Below, one piece after another: positions 45,077-53,095 of a stretch of DNA of 64,000 nt. A program made the translations under genes and the position numbers. How positions within the stretch are numbered: position 1 is the stretch's first letter; every line of letters starts with the position of its first letter. The notes beneath the pieces were generated by a model that was not told where the DNA came from, ran no database searches, and saw only the letters and a program-made list of their open reading frames with translations. Source of the DNA: Streptomyces sp. CC228A (GTDB lineage Bacteria > Actinomycetota > Actinomycetes > Streptomycetales > Streptomycetaceae); the NCBI RefSeq assembly GCF_021390935.1, contig NZ_JAJPUI010000014.1, positions 1 to 64,000 of the forward strand, read 5' to 3'.

Positions 45077-45092
45077 CTGAGCGCATGCTTAG
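45077..45092. promoter_or_regulatory. candidate TetR-type operator upstream of the thiolase
   Basis: Palindrome CTGAGC-GCAT-GCTTAG (CTNAGC-N4-GCTNAG), 99 bases before the thiolase start. No TetR gene is adjacent. Confidence 0.35.
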
Positions 45093-45190
45093 AAGTGCGG
45101 TGGGGGTCACACGCTCCGGACGGTGACCCCACGCGCTACGGAGAGGTAACTTCCCTCTCAGTTGCCCACCCCTTCCCCTGGAGAGCCGTG

Positions 45191-46414
45191 ATGCCCGAAG
45201 CCGTGATCGTCTCCGCCGCCCGCTCCCCCATCGGCCGGGCCTTCAAGGGCTCGCTGAAGGACCTTCGGCCTGACGACCTGACCGCCACGATCATCCAGGC
45301 GGCGCTCGCCAAGGTCCCCGAGCTCGACCCGCGCGACATCGACGACCTGATGCTGGGCTGCGGTCTGCCCGGTGGCGAGCAGGGCAACAACCTCGCCCGG
45401 ATCGTCGCCGTGCAGATGGGCATGGACCACCTGCCCGGCTGCACGCTGACCCGCTACTGCGCCTCGTCGCTCCAGACGACCCGCATGGCGCTGCACGCCA
45501 TCAAGGCCGGTGAGGGCGATGTCTTCATCTCCGCCGGCGTGGAGACCGTCTCCCGTTACGTGAAGGGCAACTCCGACACGCTGCCTGACACGCACAACCC
45601 GCTGTTCGCCGAGGCGGAGGCCCGTACCGCGGAGCGTGCCGCGAACGGCGGCGATGAGGTCTGGCACGACCCGCGCGAGGACGGCCTCGTCCCGGACGCC
45701 TACATGGCGATGGGCCAGACCGCCGAGAACCTGGCCCGGCTGAAGGGCGTGTCCCGGGAGGAGATGGACGAGTTCGGCGTGCGGTCCCAGAACCTCGCCG
45801 AGCAGGCCATCGCGAACGGCTTCTGGGAGCGCGAGATCACCCCGGTGACCCTCCCGGACGGCACGGTCGTGAGCAAGGACGACGGCCCGCGCGCGGGGGT
45901 GACGCTGGAGGGCGTGCAGGGCCTGAAGCCGGTGTTCCGCCCCGACGGCCGGGTCACTGCGGGCAACTGCTGCCCGCTCAACGACGGCGCCGCCGCGCTG
46001 GTCGTCATGTCGGACACGAAGGCGCGGGAGCTGGGCCTGACTCCGCTGGCCCGGGTGGTGTCCACCGGCGTCTCGGCCCTCTCCCCGGAGATCATGGGGT
46101 ACGGCCCGGTCGAGGCCAGCCGGCAGGCGCTGAAGCGCGCGGGCCTGACGATCGACGACATCGACCTGGTGGAGATCAACGAGGCGTTCGCCGCGCAGGT
46201 GATCCCGTCGTACCAGGACTTGGGCATCCCGCTGGAGAAGCTGAACGTGAACGGCGGCGCGATCGCCGTGGGCCACCCCTTCGGCATGACCGGCGCCCGC
46301 ATCACCGGCACGCTGATCAACAGCCTCCAGTTCCACGACAAGCAGTTCGGCCTGGAGACGATGTGCGTGGGCGGCGGCCAGGGCATGGCGATGGTCATCG
46401 AGCGGCTGAGCTGA
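45191..46414 (+). CDS. acetyl-CoA C-acetyltransferase (thiolase)
   Basis: A 407-residue thiolase that condenses or cleaves acyl-CoAs. The nucleophilic Cys is in CTLTRYCASSLQTTRMALHA (about residue 90). The other active-site blocks are AGNCCPLNDGAAALVVM, VEINEAFAAQVIPSY, NGGAIAVGHPFGMTGARITG (His) and the second Cys in LETMCVGGGQGMAM. Length is typical. ATG 45,191 is chosen to match the family N-terminus; the preceding text (CCTGGAGAGCCGTG) provides GGAG. The last codons and stop are duplicated 58 bases downstream. It is followed by a strong terminator. Confidence 0.95.
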   Translation: MPEAVIVSAARSPIGRAFKGSLKDLRPDDLTATIIQAALAKVPELDPRDIDDLMLGCGLPGGEQGNNLARIVAVQMGMDHLPGCTLTRYCASSLQTTRMALHAIKAGEGDVFISAGVETVSRYVKGNSDTLPDTHNPLFAEAEARTAERAANGGDEVWHDPREDGLVPDAYMAMGQTAENLARLKGVSREEMDEFGVRSQNLAEQAIANGFWEREITPVTLPDGTVVSKDDGPRAGVTLEGVQGLKPVFRPDGRVTAGNCCPLNDGAAALVVMSDTKARELGLTPLARVVSTGVSALSPEIMGYGPVEASRQALKRAGLTIDDIDLVEINEAFAAQVIPSYQDLGIPLEKLNVNGGAIAVGHPFGMTGARITGTLINSLQFHDKQFGLETMCVGGGQGMAMVIERLS

Positions 46415-46507
46415 GACGCAGCGCAGCGGAGTCGAAGTTCAGCGCGACCGTCAGCCAGGGCGGCTGAGCTGAGACGCAGCGCAGCGGAGTCGAAGCTCAG
46501 CGCGACC
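46403..46507 (+). repeat. 47-bp direct repeat including the thiolase stop codon
   Basis: 46,403-46,449 and 46,461-46,507 differ at one base. The first copy contains the last two codons and TGA of the thiolase gene. Confidence 0.95.
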
Positions 46508-46616
46508 ACCGACCGGTGCGGCGCAGTCGGGCGGTGGCTCCGCTGGTGCCCGTGAGGCGTGGGGCGACCTGCGCCGAATGACGCCCGGCTAACCCTTCCG
46601 CGTCCCTGCCGTGACC

Positions 46617-46662
46617 GAATCTCCCCCAGGATGTGACCTACATCCCGGGGGAGATTCGTTTT
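46617..46662 (+). terminator. rho-independent terminator with U tract
   Basis: 18-bp arms with one mismatch (46,617-46,634 and 46,640-46,657), 5-base loop, then GTTTTT. It is the only classic U-tailed terminator I found in the window. Confidence 0.92.
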
Positions 46663-46804
46663 TGCAGGTCACAGGCGTGGAAGCGGGGAACCGCGGCGGA
46701 AGAAACCGGCGCAATTCGTGACGTAAGGCACTGACAAGGGGGCGAGTTCCACGACAAGCTGATGTAGGAAGTGCGGGGGATCGATTGAAACCGGGAGTAA
46801 GTCA

Positions 46805-47755
46805 GTGAGCGCCATGTCTTTCGCCCTGCTGCTGACGACGGCCACCGCCACGGCTGTGGGCGCCGCCGCCTTGTTCACGGCCCGCGGACTGCGCCGGCAG
46901 ATGGCCGCGCTGCGCGAGGAGCTCGCCGCGGCCCGGCCGGCTGCTGGTCCCCTGCTGCCGTCCGTGCCGCACGCCCGTACGGACGGGGCGCCGGCTGCCG
47001 AGGCGGCGGCCACGGCCGACGAGATACGCACCGCCGTCGCCGAGGCGCTGGCCGAGGAGCGGGAGCGCGAGCTGGCCGAGGCCCGGGCGTTCTGGGCGGC
47101 GCAGGAGGCGCGGGACGCCGCCGACTCCCCCGCGTCCCTCCTGGGCGGGGCCTCCGCCCTGCAGGCCGCCGACGACGAGGGGCCGTACTTCGTGCCCCGC
47201 CAGGCGGACTTCACCGGCCTGGAGGCGCTGGACCTGGACGACCCCGCGTACCCGGAGGGCACGGACCCGCTCGCCGGTCTCGCGGAACTCGCCGACCTGA
47301 CCGCGGACCCGCTGGCCGACCTGCCGGAACTCGCCGCGGCGGGCGAGGGCGTGACCGACCACCCCGAGGACTCCCCCGAACTGGCCGCGGCCCGCCGCCG
47401 CCACCCCTCGCACCCCGACTTCGTGCCGGTGCGGACGCCCGTCGCCACCGACCACGAGCGCACGGTGTCCCGCCTGGAGGAGCTCGCCGCGTCGCGGACG
47501 GCCCTCACGGACGTGCGGCCCGGGCCGCTCGGCACCCTGGATGTGTACGTGTTCGCGGACGGCACCACGCTGTGCATGACGCCCGGCCACCGGGAGACCG
47601 CCGAGCGCCTCGCGGAGGCGCTGCGCGACGGAGCCACGCCCGTCCTGCTGGGCGGCTCCGGGGTGTCCGGCGCGTACGCCCTGACGTTCTCCTGCGGCGC
47701 CGGCACGGACGAGAACGTGTACATCCTCGCGGACCGCGTCATCGCCTCGCTCTGA
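46805..47755 (+). CDS. membrane-anchored conserved-type protein, unknown function
   Basis: 316 residues. One N-terminal helix (FALLLTTATATAVGAAALFT), a predicted coiled coil (about 25-100, RRQMAALREELAAARP and VAEALAEERERELAEARAFW), an acidic middle (LEALDLDDPAYPEGTDPLA), and a compact C-terminal domain (about 215-316: LGTLDVYVFADGTTLCMTPG, YALTFSCGAGTDENVYILAD). GTG 46,805 has GGGAG 8 bases upstream. Family not recognised. The IS630 element lies 70 bases beyond its stop and does not disturb it. Confidence 0.8.
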   Translation: MSAMSFALLLTTATATAVGAAALFTARGLRRQMAALREELAAARPAAGPLLPSVPHARTDGAPAAEAAATADEIRTAVAEALAEERERELAEARAFWAAQEARDAADSPASLLGGASALQAADDEGPYFVPRQADFTGLEALDLDDPAYPEGTDPLAGLAELADLTADPLADLPELAAAGEGVTDHPEDSPELAAARRRHPSHPDFVPVRTPVATDHERTVSRLEELAASRTALTDVRPGPLGTLDVYVFADGTTLCMTPGHRETAERLAEALRDGATPVLLGGSGVSGAYALTFSCGAGTDENVYILADRVIASL

Positions 47756-47825
47756 CTACCAGCGCCCTGCCGCCCGGTGAACCTCGTGGATGCGAGACGC
47801 CGGAATAGAACTACGGGCAGCTCTA

Positions 47826-48931
47826 TTGATCAGAAACGGTTTGGGTTCTGGGTCGTTGGGTGGGTGTGAGCGATCTGGTGGGGGACGCGCGGCATCTGTC
47901 GCCGTCGGCGCAGGAGGCCCTGCGGCTGCGGGCGGTGGCCGCTCTGATGGCGGGGCGGGACCGCGAGGACGTGGCGGCAGTGTTCGGGGTGTCGCTGAAG
48001 GCGGTCGACGGCTGGTGGGCGAAGTGGCAGGCCGGTGGTCGGGAGGCCCTGGTCATGCGTCCTCGGGGTAAGCCGGTCGGTGTGCACCAGGTGCTCGGGG
48101 AGGCCGAGCAGGCCGCGGTGCGGCAGGCGGTCCTGGACCACCGGCCGTGTGACGTGGGGCTTTCCGGTCAGCTGTGGACACGGCGGCTGGTGGGCGAGCT
48201 GATCGCGAAGCTGTACCGGGTGCGGCTGACCGAGGTGGGGGTGGGCAAGTATTTGAAGCGATGGGGGCTGTCCTTCCAGCGCCCGGACAAGCGGGCCGTC
48301 GAGCAGGACCCCGAGGCCGTCCGGCGCTGGCATGAAGAGACCTGGCCGAAGATCCGCGTGCAGGCGAAGAAAGACGGCGGCGAGATCCTCTTCGCCGACC
48401 AGGTCGGCATCCGATCCGACCAGGTCACCGGCCGCACCTGGGGTGAGAAGGGGAAGACGCCCGTCGTGCGGCGGAGCGGGAACCGGTTCTCCGTGAACGC
48501 GATGTCGGCGATCAGCACCAAGGGCCGGATGCACTTCATGGTCTTCACCGAGTCCTTCACCGCCGAAGTGATGTGCCGCTTCCTGGGCCGGCTCGCCGGC
48601 CACTTCGACCACAAGGTCCACCTCGTGGTCGACGGTCACTCCGCGCACCGCTCGAAGAAGGTCCGCGACTGGCTCGCCGCCCACCCCGATGATGTAGAGC
48701 TGCACTTCCTGCCCCCGTACTCGCCCGAGCTGAACCCCGACGAGCTGGTCAACGCCGACCTCAAGCACAGCCTGCCCAAGCAGCACCGGGCCCGCGACCA
48801 GGCCGAACTCGCTGCCGAAACCCGCCGCTTCTTCCGCAGGCGTCAGCGTCAGCCGCACATCGTCCGCGGCTACTTCGGTGGCCCACACGTCCGCTACGTC
48901 ATGGACGAGAACCCCATGAGTTTCTGATCAA
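47826..48931 (+). mobile_element. IS630-family insertion sequence, complete
   Basis: 1,106 bases bounded by 12-bp perfect inverted repeats (TTGATCAGAAAC at 47,826-47,837 and its complement at 48,920-48,931) and flanked by TA on both sides (47,824-47,825 and 48,932-48,933), the target duplication of IS630/Tc1 elements. It carries a single uninterrupted transposase gene, and the transposase stop lies within the right repeat. Identical ends and an open frame suggest recent arrival. Confidence 0.95.
47860..48927 (+). CDS. IS630-type DDE transposase
   Basis: 355 residues. The N-terminal part has helix-turn-helix repeats (ALMAGRDREDVAAVFGVSLK, VDGWWAKWQAGGREAL; and GVGKYLKRWGLSFQRPDKRA). The DDE catalytic core has Asp in GEILFADQVGIRSDQVTG, Asp in KVHLVVDGHSAHRSKKV, and Glu in LPPYSPELNPDELVNADLK, the D-D-E spacing of IS630 enzymes that cut at TA. 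GTG 47,860 is the first start; GTG 47,866 is equally possible. Unlike most IS630 copies it needs no frameshift. Stop codon is within the right inverted repeat. Confidence 0.95.
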   Translation: MGVSDLVGDARHLSPSAQEALRLRAVAALMAGRDREDVAAVFGVSLKAVDGWWAKWQAGGREALVMRPRGKPVGVHQVLGEAEQAAVRQAVLDHRPCDVGLSGQLWTRRLVGELIAKLYRVRLTEVGVGKYLKRWGLSFQRPDKRAVEQDPEAVRRWHEETWPKIRVQAKKDGGEILFADQVGIRSDQVTGRTWGEKGKTPVVRRSGNRFSVNAMSAISTKGRMHFMVFTESFTAEVMCRFLGRLAGHFDHKVHLVVDGHSAHRSKKVRDWLAAHPDDVELHFLPPYSPELNPDELVNADLKHSLPKQHRARDQAELAAETRRFFRRRQRQPHIVRGYFGGPHVRYVMDENPMSF

Positions 48932-49296
48932 TACAGCCCCGCTCTCCTCTTTGCTTCTTTAACCAGTTCCACGGCCTGGGCCAGTTCCTCCCGGAGCCCT
49001 TCTTGAGACCCGGCTTCCACGCCGTCCCTGTGCGTGGACGCGGCAGCCCCCAGCCACGCCTCCGCAAAGTCCGCACCGGCAACGAGGAGCTGATCCGCGA
49101 CAGCGAAGATGCCGGCATCCGGCATCGCCCGAGGTGCTGTTCCCGGGTCCTCTAGCCGCTGCGCACGCGAGGCCAACTCTCGGGCGAGCGCAAGCCCTTC
49201 AGCTGCTGCGCCACGCTGGAGGCGGCTCTGTGGGGCCGTACGGAGACGATCCGCAAGACGGCAGATGGCCTCTGTCAGCTCAGTCGTTTCGTGCAC
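48928..49296 (-). CDS. small helical protein, 3' end altered by IS insertion
   Basis: 122 residues from GTG 49,296. It is mostly helical with heptad-like leucines (HETTELTEAICRLADRLRTA, LALARELASRAQRLEDPG, LREELAQAVELVKEAKRRAG); no family recognised. Without the IS, the codon after the last Leu would read TAG. Insertion at that TA changed it to TAT-TGA, so the protein gained one Tyr and uses a stop inside the inverted repeat. The gene is otherwise intact. Confidence 0.7.
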   Translation of the reverse strand: MHETTELTEAICRLADRLRTAPQSRLQRGAAAEGLALARELASRAQRLEDPGTAPRAMPDAGIFAVADQLLVAGADFAEAWLGAAASTHRDGVEAGSQEGLREELAQAVELVKEAKRRAGLY

Positions 49297-49395
49297 ACGG
49301 CGACCCTACGCGCCGAAAAGGCACTGTTGCCAACGGGCGAACACTCAGGCACCGTGACGTGAAGGAGCACACGCGCACAGCCTCCGGAGGCGCCG

Positions 49396-49626
49396 ATGTC
49401 CCATGTCTTCTCCGAAGAGACCCATCAGAATCTGCTCTCTCGCATCCCCCGCTGCACCGGCCGCGAAGTGGCCGAGTGGCTCCGCGCCGTCGAGGAAGGC
49501 CCCTCTCTCAGCCGCTTCGAGGAGAAGGTGAGCTGGCTCCGGGTCGAGCACAACCTGGCCTACGGTCACGCCAAAGCGATCATCCACGAGTACGACCTGA
49601 GGCGCGCGGCGCGCAAGCTGCTCTGA
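49396..49626 (+). CDS. DUF4287 domain protein
   Basis: 76 residues matching the small DUF4287 family: SEETHQNLLSRIPRCTGREV, EWLRAVEEGPSLSRFEEKVS and LRVEHNLAYGHAKAIIHEYD. It is an all-helical protein found widely in bacteria, function unknown. The ATG follows GGAGG. A perfect bidirectional terminator follows. Confidence 0.9.
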   Translation: MSHVFSEETHQNLLSRIPRCTGREVAEWLRAVEEGPSLSRFEEKVSWLRVEHNLAYGHAKAIIHEYDLRRAARKLL

Positions 49627-49650
49627 CACCGGGAAAGGACGACAACGGCG

Positions 49651-49685
49651 GAGGGCCCGCCCGGCGCGATGCCGGGCGGGCCCTC
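49651..49685. terminator. bidirectional terminator
   Basis: Perfect 15-bp stem (49,651-49,665 and 49,671-49,685) with loop GCGAT between the convergent DUF4287 and Bax-inhibitor genes. Confidence 0.9.
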
Positions 49686-49707
49686 TCACACTTCCGGGAC
49701 GGGACGG

Positions 49708-50583
49708 TCAGTCGTCGCCGGAGAGGATCTGGATCAGCCGCAGGAACTCCAGGTAGATCCAGACCAGCGTCATCGTGAGGCCGAAGGCCGCGAGCCACGA
49801 CTCCTCGCGGGGGGCGCCGTAGGTGATGCCGTCCTCGACCTGCTTGAAGTCCAAGGCCAGGAAGCAGGCACCGAGGATGATGCCGATGATGCCGAACATG
49901 ATGCCGAGGCCGCCGCTGCGGAAGCCGAGGCCGTCACCGCCGCCGAAGACGGCGAACAGCATGTTCACGGCCATCAGCAGCACGAAGCCGATCGCCGCCG
50001 CCATGACGAAGCCGTAGAAGCGGCGGGTCACGCGGATCCAGCGCATCTTGTACGCGATCAGCACGCCGGCGAACACCGACATCGTGCCGAGCACCGCCTG
50101 CGGGACGGCAGCGGTGCTGACGTGTGTGGCGACCGCATTGGAGATGACGCCCAGGAAGACGCCCTCGAAGGCGGCGTACGCCAGGATGAGCGCCGGGGTC
50201 GGCCTGCTCTTGAACGACTGAACCAGCGCGCAGACGAGCGCGATCAGGGCCGCGCCGATGGCAATGCCGTACGACATGCCGATGTTCGCCGCGTCGACCG
50301 GCAGCAGGAACCAGGCGAGCGCGGCCGTGACGAAGACCGTGCCGAGCGTGATGGCGGTACGCGACACCACGTCGTCGATGGTCATGGCGCCGGAGCGGGC
50401 CGGGGCCTGCGCCGGGGCGCCGACCATGGCGTCCTGGGCGTAGGGGTTGGTGGCGTACGGATTCGTCGCGTAGGGGTTCGTTCCAGCGGCGGGGCCCCCG
50501 GCCTGCTGCTGCGCGTTGAAGTTCGCGTAGCCGTTGTCGCGGCTGAATCCCCGTCGCGAGAAGACCGGGTTACTGCTCCTCAT
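49708..50583 (-). CDS. Bax inhibitor-1/YccA-family membrane protein
   Basis: 291 residues. A flexible N-terminal tail with a threefold N-P-Y-A-T repeat (about 36-48) precedes seven hydrophobic helices (about 80-290), e.g. RTAITLGTVFVTAALAWFLL, YGIAIGAALIALVCALVQSF and GIMFGIIGIILGACFLALDF, and ends with WIYLEFLRLIQILSGDD carrying the acidic C-terminus typical of the family. BI-1 homologues conduct or regulate Ca2+/H+ leakage; the bacterial role is uncertain. Start ATG 50,583 follows GGAGGAG. Confidence 0.92.
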   Translation of the reverse strand: MRSSNPVFSRRGFSRDNGYANFNAQQQAGGPAAGTNPYATNPYATNPYAQDAMVGAPAQAPARSGAMTIDDVVSRTAITLGTVFVTAALAWFLLPVDAANIGMSYGIAIGAALIALVCALVQSFKSRPTPALILAYAAFEGVFLGVISNAVATHVSTAAVPQAVLGTMSVFAGVLIAYKMRWIRVTRRFYGFVMAAAIGFVLLMAVNMLFAVFGGGDGLGFRSGGLGIMFGIIGIILGACFLALDFKQVEDGITYGAPREESWLAAFGLTMTLVWIYLEFLRLIQILSGDD

Positions 50584-51033
50584 CTCACTCCTCCATGGCC
50601 GCCGTGCGCGGCCTTGCGACAAGAGTAATGGGGACGCAAAAGAAACACCCTAGTGCTCCAGGAGGATCTTTCCGGCCGAACGTATCGATCACATATCGGC
50701 CGCGGCCCGCGAGCCGCCGCCGGAGGCCCCCGCAGCCACGCAGGAAGGACATTCCGGAATTCGCGGATCCACCCCCGAGGTGACACCCAGTGAGACGCAC
50801 CACACCCCACCCACCCCGGACTTCCGCTCCCCGCACACCGGCTCCGGCACCGACACGCGGGCCCCCATGCCCGGCCCTCTGCCCTCGGTGCGCGCCGCCC
50901 GTTCCACCGGACGCTGGCGGCACCGGCCCTCCCGGTCGGCCGGCCGCAGACGGCTGCCGGCTGCTGCTGCGCGGCGGCACCCGGCGGCGCCGCGCGGGAT
51001 GCGGCGCCGGGCCGCCGGAGGCACTCTGTCGGC
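50584..51033. other. non-coding gap between divergent genes
   Basis: 450 bases. Bases 50,615-50,700 are A/T-richer and likely contain the Bax-inhibitor gene promoter. No gene is supported; Arg/Pro-rich frames are shadows. Confidence 0.4.
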
Positions 51034-51576
51034 ATGGCCCCCGACCGCCCTCCGCCAGGCCCGCCCGCCGGACCCGTCCGCCCCCGGCCGGGAGCGCCTG
51101 CCCCGTCCCGCCGGGCCCGTACGGCGGTGACCCACAGCGCTGCGGCCCTGGCCGGTCTGGGCGCGGGACTGCTCATCGGCCTCCTTGCCGCCCCCGGCGG
51201 CGACGGGGCCCCCGATGGGCGGCCGACCGCGACGGCCATGGTGACCGCCACCACATCGCCACCCGGGACCTCGGCCACGCGGCCCCCGGACACACCTCCG
51301 CGGGCGTCCGGCACACCGGACGGCGAGATCCCTGGGGACGGCACGTTCCTGGTCGGGGAGGACATTGCGCCGGGCGTCTACCGGAGCAGCGGCCCCGCGG
51401 ACGCGGCGACGGGCTTCTGCTCCTGGTTCCGGCTCAAGGGGACGACGGGCGCGCCGGAGGACATCATCGCCGCGCACACCGGGCAGGGACCGGCCACCGT
51501 CACGGTGCTGCCCGGTGACCGGGCTTTCCAGACCCAGGGCTGCGCGCCCTGGAAGAAGGCGGCCGAAGCCGGGTGA
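51034..51576 (+). CDS. signal-anchored extracytoplasmic protein, unknown function
   Basis: 180 residues. A Pro/Arg-rich head is followed by a membrane helix (about 36-52, AAALAGLGAGLLIGLLAA), a Thr/Pro-rich linker, and a small C-terminal domain beginning GDGTFLVGEDIAPGVYRSSG and ending FQTQGCAPWKKAAEAG, with two Cys that may pair. This 'G-T-F-x-V-G-x-D-I-x-P-G-x-Y' module is common in Streptomyces secreted proteins and has no assigned function that I know. GGAGG lies 12 bases before the ATG. Confidence 0.72.
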   Translation: MAPDRPPPGPPAGPVRPRPGAPAPSRRARTAVTHSAAALAGLGAGLLIGLLAAPGGDGAPDGRPTATAMVTATTSPPGTSATRPPDTPPRASGTPDGEIPGDGTFLVGEDIAPGVYRSSGPADAATGFCSWFRLKGTTGAPEDIIAAHTGQGPATVTVLPGDRAFQTQGCAPWKKAAEAG

Positions 51577-51742
51577 GCGGATGCGCACCTCTCGCGGGCG
51601 ACGCGCTCGCAGTGGGGGCGGGGCGGGCGCTCCGGGCGGGGGTGCGCGGGGCGGGGCCGGGCCCCGGTGGCGGCGGGGCGGGCGAGCGGACGGGAGGCGC
51701 GGGGGCGGGCCGTTCGCGCTGGTCACAGCCCTGCGAGAAAAG

Positions 51743-51823
51743 TGCCCGGAGCCGGACTCGAACCGGCACGGCCAGAGGCCAGCGAGGTTTAAGCTCGCCG
51801 TGTCTGCATTCCACCACCCGGGC
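51743..51823 (-). tRNA. bldA: tRNA-Leu (anticodon UAA), bldA
   Basis: An 81-base class II tRNA read on the minus strand. The acceptor stem GCCCGGG pairs with TCCGGGC (one G-U), with discriminator A and no encoded CCA. The anticodon stem GCGAG/CTCGC encloses the loop CTTAAAC, giving anticodon UAA for UUA codons; a variable arm follows, and the T-arm is GCCGG-TTCGAGT-CCGGC. In Streptomyces the only tRNA-Leu(UAA) gene is bldA, the developmental switch limiting translation of TTA-containing genes. A T-rich run (CTTTTCTC) just after the 3' end may help terminate. Only the final name depends on genus-level knowledge. Confidence 0.96.
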
Positions 51824-51849
51824 TACGCGCGGCTCCGCGTCAGCACACG

Positions 51850-51877
51850 AGCCTATCCGGGCGAGGTCCCCCGAACA
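51850..51877 (-). promoter_or_regulatory. probable bldA promoter
   Basis: On the minus strand TAGGCT (51,850-51,855) fits a Streptomyces vegetative -10. TGTTCG (51,872-51,877) 16 bases upstream is a weak -35. The tRNA 5' end is about 27 bases downstream. Farther upstream (51,893-51,912) lies a strongly A/T-rich patch. Confidence 0.45.
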
Positions 51878-52212
51878 GCGGACTTACGGCTCGATGTTGT
51901 CTTATTTTATTGAGGTCTGAGGGGGCGTCAGCAGGCGCGGGGGGCGTTGCGCAGCAGCGGCGCGGGGTTCGCGGCCGCACATCCCGCCCCCGGGGAATGA
52001 CGGAAAGTCGCCGTCCGTCACGGCGCGTCTCGATACGTGACCGACCGCGCCGGGTCTCAGGGTGGCCGTCATACCTCAGGAGGAGGGAGCCGCCGCCCGG
52101 TCCGACTCCAGTCGGCCCCGGGAACGGGCACGGGGGCGGACGTGCGGCGGGGTTCCGGCGCGGACGATGGAACACGTCCTCGAAGAACGCCTTGTGTGAC
52201 AGGAGCCCCCTC

Positions 52213-52986
52213 GTGATCCCCACCTCGACCGCCCCCCGCGCCGCGACCTCGGTGGCCGCCCGCGCCCAGGATCTGAGCAAGGTCTACGGAGAAGGGGAGA
52301 CCCGGGTGGTCGCTCTCGACCGCGTCACGGTGGAGTTCCCGCAGGGCGAGTTCACCGCGATCATGGGCCCGTCCGGCTCCGGCAAGTCGACGCTGATGCA
52401 CTGCGTGGCCGGTCTGGACAGCTTCACCTCCGGTTCGGTGCGCATCGGCGACACCGAGCTGGGGTCCCTGAAGGACAAGCAGCTCACCCAGCTGCGCCGG
52501 GACAAGATCGGCTTCATTTTCCAGGCGTTCAACCTGCTGCCGACGCTGACCGCGCTGGAGAACATCACCCTCCCGATGGACATCGCGGGCCGCAAGCCGG
52601 ACCGGGAGTGGATGGACCGGGTCATCGACATGGTCGGCCTGTCCGGCCGGCTGAGCCACCGGCCGGCGCAGCTCTCCGGCGGCCAGCAGCAGCGTGTGGC
52701 CGTGGCGCGGGCGCTCGCCTCCCGGCCGGAGATCATCTTCGGCGACGAGCCGACCGGCAACCTCGACTCGCGGTCCGGCGCGGAGGTGCTGGGCTTCCTG
52801 CGCAACTCGGTGCGGGAGCTGGGGCAGACGGTCGTGATGGTGACCCACGACCCGGTGGCCGCGTCGTACGCCGACCGTGTGATCTTCCTGGCGGACGGCC
52901 GGATCGTGGACGAGATGCTGCGGCCCACGGCGGACGGCGTGCTCGACCGCATGAAGGAGTTCGACACGAAGGGCCGTACGAGCTGA
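52213..52986 (+). CDS. ABC transporter ATP-binding protein (MacB/LolD type)
   Basis: 257 residues: Walker A in FTAIMGPSGSGKSTLMHCVA, Q-loop IGFIFQAFNLLPTLTALENI, signature LSGGQQQRVAVARALAS, Walker B EIIFGDEPTGNLDSR and the switch His in TVVMVTHDPVAASYADRV. The 'LLPTLTALENI' and 'EPTGNLDS' sequences are typical of MacB/LolD/FtsE-like exporters that work with long FtsX-type permeases. It starts at GTG 52,213 behind AGGAG; the longer in-frame reading from 51,910 is Arg-rich and rejected. The permease gene follows after 109 bases. Confidence 0.95.
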   Translation: MIPTSTAPRAATSVAARAQDLSKVYGEGETRVVALDRVTVEFPQGEFTAIMGPSGSGKSTLMHCVAGLDSFTSGSVRIGDTELGSLKDKQLTQLRRDKIGFIFQAFNLLPTLTALENITLPMDIAGRKPDREWMDRVIDMVGLSGRLSHRPAQLSGGQQQRVAVARALASRPEIIFGDEPTGNLDSRSGAEVLGFLRNSVRELGQTVVMVTHDPVAASYADRVIFLADGRIVDEMLRPTADGVLDRMKEFDTKGRTS

Positions 52987-53095
52987 GCCGCCCCTGCTGA
53001 GCCGTACCCGCCGCGCCGTACGGGCCGGCCCCGACCCGAGCCGTACGCGCCGATCCGCACGCCCCGGACCGCCACCCACACCAGGACCCGAAACC

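Noticed and set aside
47826..49626. Genomic island or prophage around the IS630 copy
   Set aside because: Only one insertion sequence is present. Flanking genes have normal composition and position, and there is no integrase, phage structural gene or attachment-site duplication.
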